Origin: Mucilaginibacter celer
Lineage (GTDB): Bacteria; Bacteroidota; Bacteroidia; Sphingobacteriales; Sphingobacteriaceae
NCBI RefSeq assembly: GCF_003576455.2
Contig: NZ_CP032869.1
Coordinates: forward strand, 62,001-126,000
Reading direction: 5' to 3'
DNA: 64,000 nt
Every line of letters begins with the position of its first letter. The first letter of the stretch is position 1. Positions 11,001 through 18,500 of this stretch are shown one piece after another. The notes under the pieces are model-generated. The model did not search any database. It saw only the letters and a list, made by a program, of their open reading frames with translations, and was not told where the DNA came from. Position numbers and translations under genes: made by a program.

Positions 11001-11730
11001 TGAAGATTACCCTTGGGGAATCGGTCGCGATCGTTATTATAGTTCATGTAACTCCGGCCAGTTAATTGTAAATGGCGGCGCGATTAGTCAATACATTTCG
11101 CATACGGGAAGAAACAGTCTGTCGATACAAAATGCAATTGAAGTTGACGCGAACATCCATTCAAAAGAGTTCGGAATAACCAATCTCCTGAAAAATAACG
11201 GTAAAAATGAGTATTTGCCTATAACTGATCTGGGCACTTATGTTAGTAACCTGTTTGAGCCCGACAGATCATCGGGCGATTACATGCTGAGTTTATGGAC
11301 CAGGGATACCGGCGATGCCAATAAAACGGTTAACATAAACGTATCAGTAAACGCCGACGGCGCGGTAAGCGATATGGCCTGTAAAGCGGTAGTGGAAGGC
11401 TGGAAACTGATTGAATGCCGGATTAAGCTGCCAACAACTGTTGATGGGCTTCAGCTTAAAATTACCCCGGTTTCGTCGCTTGCGCCTGTTTACCTGGATG
11501 ATATCAGGATGCATCCGTTCAAATCGCACATGAAAACCTATGCTTATGATAATAAGAGTCTGCGTTTAATGGCTGAGTCGGACGAGAATGCCTTTGCTAC
11601 TTTTTATGAATATGACGATGAAGGGCAATTGGTACGCGTTAAAAAAGAAACCGAACGCGGTATCATGACTATTAAAGAATCCCATTCATCTTATCGGAAA
11701 AAACCAATAAACAACAATGATTGTCAATAA
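5002..11730 (+). CDS. Giant secreted SpvB/RHS-like protein with a PA14-like domain
   Basis: A 2242-residue protein. Residues 1-32 form a signal peptide ending in VSYALTTG. Residues about 50-105 (MVDLQTGDFNYNIPLL, DEASWVGLGWSLNPGAINR) match the opening of the SpvB-like/RHS N-terminal module found in Bacteroidota and in TC-toxin B subunits. The centre is a long beta-rich shell-like region. Residues about 1690-1810 (YYVGYSADDTYTIYFDG, then AGDHTIYASATN) resemble a PA14 carbohydrate-binding domain. Residues 2182-2213 end in a YD-repeat-like motif (FYEYDDEGQLVRVKKE). It has no toxin-like tip of its own. It lies in operon with the RHS toxin gene and overlaps the next gene by 14 bases. It probably forms a companion shell or surface partner for the RHS protein; that role is inferred. 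Confidence 0.75.
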   Translation: MSHIFKQKRKIAVVLILIWGFNVFVPAVSYALTTGPAQPETQAFQPAEVSNMVDLQTGDFNYNIPLLDVGGYPINLSYQSGATGIDDEASWVGLGWSLNPGAINRQLRGIPDDFSGDDDKMETVHYTKPKVTVGGKVTGKAEFFGKAANGSLTFGIFNDNYTGFGAEIGANAGLSFSFANSGNLTGGLGIGVLSNTQSGVDVSVSPYVSLSVQAKAVKGLTTNAGLSASLGYNTRSGLKNLAFSGSFGATATGYRLKTKYLGQGVTQTRIVPESASQNFSFFGSNISFNTEPISPTINVPYFSDYTSFSIDVGPAAVGGFVSLGGTGYQNVRSVKDIQSFKPAYGFLYAERGKNNKDAVMDFIREKDNPIIPEIPNLAIPIHTPDLWSFTNQLGSGQFRLYRNGSGIFFDNYESDESKIGTIGADYGGGQYFHGGFTYFDQNGHTTTQKWVKENQYMNIGDFQNEPNDPGSEHAYFKLIGEKNPENKKLKDNVGDTKPLKVKMMVNASQAVAQAAYTDPSVSPVNIGNTKRQNRRTMISYLTAAEAKLGGLDRDIPVYQQNTISGNVYSASPQPASVIVRVDPSQTLPVRKKNHISEVTVTDPEGKRMVYGVPVYNTKQTEYTFAVGRVAQKNGGDYTPNINKVATPSLGDPKGITGGIDNYYHKENTPAYATSYLLSGILSPDYVDVLGDGITPDDLGTAVKFNYSMLPKYYKWTSSFNGAVLNKGLLADPDDDKGSIITGEKELWYVSSIETKTHIAYFITQNRTDGLGVSDEFGGAKDPGSPQKSLKEIRLYSKNDMSKPIKTVKFCYTNELCPNIPNSANGSGKLTLKQVWFEYGNSDKGASHPYVFNYNTTSSTGETVEYGNMTLKKAPYIGQAAGDMVTDRWGNYKLYKNNPASMGNDAYPYSLQDRSIADMDASLWHLNKISLPTGGEINVFYEASDYAFVQDKRAMVMSSANLITAPASGNTTDNLLKAKGVQINIGTTIAPAITDDPTAWFKKNFLNGNNYLYTKFRVRISTDYSEGPHLSPYKDCDYDYVPVYCEISNVTIDSNGNAYVMFKDITEGNVTANPIMIATWQRLKNEYPRFAYPGFDRRNKNASSSIASVVAAVVAAVSNFSELTGSFYEKAYRKAQDKFFANEIKLSDSFVKIVKIDGKKLGGPARVKRVQLVDNWDTMTGGAAQLAGQYGQSYDYTTTLNGSTISSGVATYEPAIGNDENALKTAVPYIQKIKGAINNYFNLEEPFVESLYPAPAIGYSKVTVRDVDQTGAILPQRGYSVHEFFTAKDFPVKVTALPIDPYPYKDHATFGLVTSNSVDKIALSQGYSIELNDMHGKPRTERTFNAAGSELASTEYHFATDDKEVNLDNNVTVLDKNGAASNQIIGRDIEYFSDFREQEEVNSGRTVNLGVDVIPFFIPPVLPIPHFPTGTNNSYSLFRSAVTLKVIQTYGIMERVVKKIDGSTITTENEAYDITTGEPIITRTNNEYKKNIYTASMPAYWAYPGMGGAYANANAVFQKLSVDANGLVTTSGALQYLNIGDELLDITEGETTTKHYWVIEDQASPGSNSRRLITAGGALATAFTDRKLKVIRSGLRNMLNASAASYTSLNDPIVGNMLNIRSNGDLTGMAVLNASATTFNSTWPTWVPCESVTNIDYKDHGSPTPVFTDEEFKIRAAYPHSFHGSNGTYYLDQPEQVVSNDYFKGRLDKVGVWINKYHYETNPIGFTAKFHVDESKVYYVGYSADDTYTIYFDGNPVEKSMPHLASGNELRYWMIKAIPLEAGDHTIYASATNLPSSSDETLNPGSIGLEVYNNTLGELKALPVNNTTGPNCLFSTKKWRDVAPQDQPDKAPKDQVDNRNTFISNGIRVYYNYDTRSFFNPFTAGVLGNWRPYQNKVFLQKRAYPKPANANTAANIKNAGYIDKFYSFWYFDGVKWVLNSVTGASRWVTGNTMTAYDRYGQELENKDALNRYSSAIYGFAGSLPAAVASNAKSRELFSQTFEDYPWGIGRDRYYSSCNSGQLIVNGGAISQYISHTGRNSLSIQNAIEVDANIHSKEFGITNLLKNNGKNEYLPITDLGTYVSNLFEPDRSSGDYMLSLWTRDTGDANKTVNINVSVNADGAVSDMACKAVVEGWKLIECRIKLPTTVDGLQLKITPVSSLAPVYLDDIRMHPFKSHMKTYAYDNKSLRLMAESDENAFATFYEYDDEGQLVRVKKETERGIMTIKESHSSYRKKPINNNDCQ

Positions 11731-12526
11731 AGTATTTAGCGGTAGGCTTTTTGTGCTGCTTCTGCTGCTTTCAGCATCGTTAACTGGTGCGGCGGTGGAA
11801 CGAATACCTACAACTGCCAAAAGTATCGTACCTGTGCGCGGAATTGTTACCCGCCAAAAAACAACCGGTATTGTTTATGATAAAGCGATATTGAACAGGC
11901 TTGGTTCAGTGTTTAAAAAATATAATACTGATAAATTGAGTTACACTATCGGCGGTGAGATCTCCATGACAGATAAAGCCGATAATTCAAAAAAAATGTC
12001 GCATGTAAACTTTTTGCTAAGTAAACACGCGAATGAGTTTTACTACCAGTTGGGAAGTACCCAAACGCTTAACGCCGGTGGCACTTATCTGTACATTGAT
12101 AATAAAGGCTATACCATACTGGCCGGCCCTCAAAAGCCGGTGGTGGGTAACGATTCGTTTAAATCCCTGTTTTCCGACGAAATGGCCAAAAACCTCCAGT
12201 CAGAACATTATGAACTTTTAAGTTCGCGTAAGGGTGCCGAGCAAACCATTACCATGCTTAACGAGCATCATATTAGCTGCAAGCAATATGCAATAACCAT
12301 AGATACAGCTACTTTGCGTATAAAAAAAGTATTTATCAGGTATACCAATTTCAATGCACCGCTGCGTACCGATAATGAAAAAGTGGTTACGGTTATGATC
12401 AATCAATGGACCAATGCCGGTGCGCCAGGTAAGTATTTGGTGGCCGACGATGTTGTTACTCGAGATCGTCATCATAAATATAAAGCCCGTGGTAAGTACC
12501 TTAAATATCAAACGGTAAACCTGTAA
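11717..12526 (+). CDS. Secreted LolA-like protein between the two giant RHS proteins
   Basis: A 269-residue protein starting inside the end of the previous gene (14-base overlap, different frame). Residues 1-25 are a signal peptide (LFVLLLLLSASLTGAAV). The mature protein is beta-rich, with strands of the type KLSYTIGGEISMTD, NEFYYQLGSTQTLNAGGTYL and ITIDTATLRIKKVFIRYTN. These recall the half-barrel of LolA/outer-membrane lipoprotein-sorting proteins. No catalytic motif is visible. The position suggests a periplasmic chaperone or carrier for one of its large neighbours. Family assignment is tentative; presence of a real exported gene is well supported by length, overlap and signal peptide. Confidence 0.55.
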   Translation: MIVNKVFSGRLFVLLLLLSASLTGAAVERIPTTAKSIVPVRGIVTRQKTTGIVYDKAILNRLGSVFKKYNTDKLSYTIGGEISMTDKADNSKKMSHVNFLLSKHANEFYYQLGSTQTLNAGGTYLYIDNKGYTILAGPQKPVVGNDSFKSLFSDEMAKNLQSEHYELLSSRKGAEQTITMLNEHHISCKQYAITIDTATLRIKKVFIRYTNFNAPLRTDNEKVVTVMINQWTNAGAPGKYLVADDVVTRDRHHKYKARGKYLKYQTVNL

Positions 12527-12544
12527 TTAAGCCGCCTAATCCCC

Positions 12545-15500
12545 ATGCTAAAAACCTTATTCACATTCATTTTAGGATTTATTTTTCTTGGTATCAGCTT
12601 GCCGGGCTTTGCCGGTATTGACGAAACCACCAATAAGATTTCGAGTCCGTTTACAGCTAACGTTAGTAATGTAACCATAAAAGACCGCAAATTTGAAAAC
12701 GCCGATTATGTTTGGGATACTGATGTGTTAGGTAGATCAGTAAAAAATACGGTAAGCCTGAGGGTAAATGATAATGTTTTACTCTACAAGTTTACTTACA
12801 AAGTTGATCTTAGCATCCAGATTTTTACCCAGCCTGGCAGCACCTCTCCATCATCCACAGAAACAACTTCATTAACTGTTACATACGATCCCCTGGCAGC
12901 GTCGGGTACTACTGTTAAAAGTATTGATACCTATAATGTTATTAATCCCGGTTTTAAAATAATAGTGAAAGTAGTGGGAGTAACCGCTATTGAAGGTGTT
13001 GCCCCCGGTGCGGATATGGTAAGGCTTGAAGGAACCGTTACTGCCGATCATACCGTTAAGTTTAGCGATGACAATATCGTTATCACCGCACCTACACCTA
13101 TCACCAATAATAAGCTTGCCATATCAAATGTGTTAGCCAAAAGTGCCGAGGAGTATGATATAGAATGGACCACCATCGAAAAAGGAAACGATTATTATAG
13201 TGTTATTGACAACTATATGAACTCGCGCCCGGCACAGGTTGACCTTGTTATATCTAACATATTCGAAAATAATGCCACCAGGGTAACTATAGACAGGCAC
13301 AGCTATTCGATACCGGTTATTACAGATAATGTGGGGTATTTGCTGGTTAGGGTAAGGCAGGTTCAGTATATTGGCGATGTAAGGAAAACGGGTAAGTGGA
13401 ATTATAACGCAACCATATCCGGTACTAATAAATATGCTATCTGGCCAACCACTTCAAATGAGGATGGGCTTAACTGGCAATATTCAAATTCATTTGCCGA
13501 AGAGGGGAAAAGCAAAGAGGTAATGAGTTATTTTGACGGTACCTTACGCGGCCGGCAAACGGTTACCATCAACACCTCTGATATGGTGCCGGTTGTACAG
13601 GAAAACGTTTACGATCAGTTTGGCAGGGTAGCAGCAAGCATATTGCCGGCGCCCTATATCGATGCTGTGCCGACAATAAAATACAAGAGCAATTTCAACA
13701 CACTTTCATCGGGGCCTTATACTTATACAGCATTAAATACTGTAGGCTCTAATTGTGAAATAAATCCGCAGCCGCTTAGTACCGCTTCGGGAGCCTCACA
13801 ATATTATTCATCATTTAATGATTTTAAAAACTTACCTGCCAATAATAGCCTGTACAGATCTTTCAATAAGCTGATCCCCGATGCTGAACAATATCCGCTT
13901 TCGGTAACCCAATATACTAATGATAATACCGGCCGGGTAAGGTTACAGGGAGGGGTAGGCGCAGCGTTTCAACCGGGTAAAGCTGCACAAGGCGAAAAAA
14001 GCAATACCACAAAGTACTATTACGGCAAACCCGATCAGTGGGAGCTGGACCGCCTGTTTGGCAACGATGTTGGCTACGCCGAACATTACCAGAAAAACAT
14101 GGCTGTTGACGCTAACGGGCAGGCGAGTATAAGCTATCTCGATGCTTCCGGCAAAACCATAGCCACAGCTTTATCGGGCGACAAACCGGCATCACTTGAT
14201 AATTTGCCATCGTACCTTGATCAGGACCCGAACGCTCCGGCCACCAACATTCAAGTTTTAAAGCCCGAGCAGTTTGTATTTAACCGGGCCGATATGAAAA
14301 TATCGGCAACCACCACCTACCTGGCAGCTTCGCAGGGTACGGCAACGTTAAGCTTTGATGTGCAAAAGCTGATTGACCTTTATCCCGGCGGCACGCTGCA
14401 AATTTGCAGCAACTGTTATTACAACATGACTATCAAAATAACTGATAATTGTAATAACCTGATTAGAGAAACCAGCGGAATAGTACAAATTGGCTCGCGT
14501 ACTTCAAATTGCAGCGATAACGTAAAGTACACCGGTACGCTTGATAACATCAACTTTGATAAACCGGGCGAGTATTTTGTAACGGTTGAGCTTGCATTTG
14601 ACGAAAAGGTGATTGACGCCTATGTGGATAATTTTGAATCGCAGGCAAAGCGTAACGGTTTTTTGCAGGAACAGTTTAATTTTATAAAAACCTATTACCT
14701 CGATAAGCTGGATATATCGGGCTGTTATGCCGATTGTCACACCTGTACTACCTTACTGGGCGAGCAGGCCACCTTTGTGCAGATGCTAAAGGATAAATGC
14801 ATTGCGCTGGATCTTGACCCCGCAAGTGTAGCATCGAGCGTGTTTAATGACTGGGCCGTTAACATGTACAACACATTGAAGGATAAATGTGATGGCATGC
14901 AGGCCACCTGTGATTATAATCCCTGCGATGACGTTGAAAAGGAAATGCTTGCTGATGTAAGCCCGGGCGGGCAATATGCTTTATTTAAAAGCGATGGTAT
15001 GCCGCTTGAACCGAATATAAATGTTATTACAAAAATTGTAGGCGGAACCCCGAACTACCGGCTTAAATTTCCGGTAAAACCCAGTGCGGATGCTGATTAT
15101 CAGGCAAATCTTGTTGTAAGGGAAAACGGTACGGTAACCTCACCATATGATGCCAATTTTGGCGTAAGCGATTTTATCAGGTATTGGAAACAGGAATGGG
15201 CCAGCAAATTTTTACCCGACCATCCTGAATATTGTAAACTGCAATTTTGCTACGCTACTTCCGACTCAAAAAATTGGGATCTCCGCGCCGACGACATTTC
15301 AGCAATAGCAGATATTTACAAGCTGAAAAAATCAGGCCTGGCCATACCCGATTATGATTCAGGAAATAATGACGACTGGCTGCTTAATCACGATCCCTAT
15401 TTCTTTGCCGACGCAAAGGGGAAGGATTATAAGTCTTTAATGCTGGCTGATTTACAGAATTATTCAAAATATGTATTGAGCCTCCCACCGACTGATACTC

Positions 15501-18500
15501 AAACCGGTGAAGTGATTCCGGTTAAAGGCCTGCTTAAGTATGTTGATTTTATCACTTATTGTGCTGTGGCAGGAGGTACCACCAACAGTTCATCGGCTGA
15601 TAATAGCTGGAATAGCTGCCAGCCATCAGAAAACTGCCGCGTAAAGGACCGCGAATGGCAAACTTACATCCGCCTTTATCAAAGCCTGAAACAAAAATAC
15701 CTGGACATGGGCCAGGGCAACTATTGTTATGCAGTAAGACCTTTACCATGTTCGATAGGATCTCCCTCAACTCCTAAACTACCCGGGCAATGTCCTTCCA
15801 AAAATGACTTTACGATTATGCGTGACCCCGAACCGCCTACGCCGGTTCCGGATGGTAAGCAAAGTATAATAGTTTCTTATAACAACGGCGCGCTTGATGT
15901 GCCTGTAAGTTTAACGCTACATACGCCGGTTGCTGATATTACTGATGGATTAAGCTTTGCTGTAAATGATCGTTTAAAAAGGATTTTAGTTGCTGCGGAT
16001 TTACCTGTAAACAGCATGGGCATCAGTACGCTTAATTGTGCCGGTAGTGCATATAATAATGGTAGCTTAAAGATATCGGTTGTTGAGGAAGCTCCATCCC
16101 AAAATGGTGCTTGTTATATCGCGGCTACCTATTTAAAACTCCTTGATCCGGATGGCAATCCCATTAATGCAGCCAGCGATATCACAGTGAGGTTGTCTTT
16201 CGCTAAAACCGACTATGATTATGGCGGAGGTGATCCAAACGGACCACCGCTTGAAACCCACACATCTTACAAAAATGTTGATTTAATTATACCTGCAAAC
16301 TCGTCGGTTAGTTCTAAGTACTACACTCAGCCAATACTCTCAAATCAATGCAGGGATTTCGTAGAGCGTTTTTCATGCGGGGTATGGATTATCGGGCAAA
16401 GTGATGTGGTATTTCAGCCCGGCATCGCTAAATGCCCTGCCCCACCACCTGTTTCCGACCCTTGCACAAGCTACGCTGGTAAAACATCCCGTTTTCCTAC
16501 CTATCAGGCACCCGTGCTTTCGGGCTATACTATAGCTGATGCACAAGCACTCGGCTCAACAACAACCGGCAGCTCTGTTGCCGACATCAAAGCCCAGGCT
16601 GCGGATATTTGTACCAACAATGCGAAATACTGGGTTGAGGAAATACTCGGGCCTGGTATAAAGGCGGCTTATCCATCCACTTATAATACTGTAAAAGCTG
16701 CATTGCAACCCCGCCTTGCAGCAGTTTGCAGCGCAGGAGCTGATTTTTACCATCCGTTTGGTGCAAGTACACTATCCACCGGTGTAACCTCTTACGGTGA
16801 TCATAACTTTGGCGAAGCTATTAAAGCAGTACTGTATCCCGGTAATTCAAGTGCACGTTTTACTCCGGGAATAAACCCATGGCTTATTGAAGCGCCGGGG
16901 CCGGCAAACACAAAACAGCAAAGCGCGGCGCGTGTTGCATCGCAAACTACTGCCGATATCTGTACACGCCTTGCCACTTTTAAAGCCGAAGCCGCTGCAG
17001 CGAGCCTGCCTTTATACGATTACTTGCTGGTTACCTTTAAAGATGGTATGTCGCTTTCGCGTGCGCAGCTGGATGTGCTCCTGAAATCATGCGATCAGTG
17101 CCGCTTTATTACCACCGAGGATGTCACCCTGCCTGCATTTCTTGATCCGGTTTACTCGTACGATGATCATTCCATTCCTGATGATCCTACTAATACTTTT
17201 AGAAAAGGCTACGTAGAGAAGAGCGATTACCTGGCGGCTAAAGGCGCTATGCAGAATGAATTTCAGTCGGTTAGTGTTTTAGAGGCTGATCCTAATTATC
17301 GCATTATCCTGGCAAGTTACATGAACCAGCGTTTTGGTTATGTGCTTTCGTATGATGATTATATTGCTTTTGAGGCCGGGTTTGCTGCCAACCCTAATTT
17401 AAGGCTTTGCAACAAGCTTCCGTTTTCGGCCATCAAAGCTGATCCAAATGCCTGCGCCAAAGCCGCGCTCGAAACAGCTGTAAACAGCGGCCGGCGCGAT
17501 TATGAAATTTATATTAATGAACAGCGTGCAAAATTCAGGGCCGATTATATCAACGTATGTAAACTGGCCGCAGTCAATGCCAGCCTGGCAACCAAACAAA
17601 ATATTTATCACTATACGCTTTATTATTACGATCAGAGCGGTAACCTCGTACGCACCGTTCCGCCCGAGGGTGTGCATTTATTAACTGCCAGCCAGTTAAC
17701 CTGGGTTAATGATGCACGCATTAACAACCCGGACCAGGGTATTGGCGATATGGATCAGTACCGCGCTACGATTATCGAAAACGGTAATACTGCTGCCTTT
17801 AACACGCTTTCAACATACTTTTCGGCTGCGGGCAGTTCGCGCGCAATCGAGATGTGGTTGTATAACCCCGATAATGCCGTTAACCAGTTTATACAGGAAA
17901 CGCCCGATAAGCAATACCTGTTCCAGGTGAGTATTGCCAATAACAGGCTTAACGTGGATATTTATAAAACCACCGAAACCGTTGTTAATGGTCAGGCCAG
18001 CTTGACTTTCACCTTATCCAATAATTACAGCGGCAGTATTGCCAGTTTGGCACCGCTTCATCCATGGACGCATCTCGTTATCCAGTCTACCAATTTCATG
18101 ACGCCGGGTAATTTAAACGTGTACATTAACGGCCGTAAAATAGCTAACATATCCGGCACGCAACCGGGTAACGCTCCCTGGCTGGTAAAGCCAAATGGGG
18201 CTTCGATAGATTACCCGACCAATATGGCTACCCTGAAACACCTGCGTTTTTATACCAGGTTTTTGGGTGGTACCGAAATAACTACCAATGCTGGTAACGT
18301 GGTGTTTGTGCCAAGTAACAAATCGGGCATGACCTGGTACCGCTTTAATAAACCTGTAGCCGGCGGCCCAACCACCATTAACGGCACTACTGACGAAACC
18401 AAGGTAATAAGCGTATATCCCGAGCATACCCTTGCCACCAACTATACCTATACCACCGGCAACCAGGTGCTCACCCAGCAATCGCCCGATGGCGGACTCT

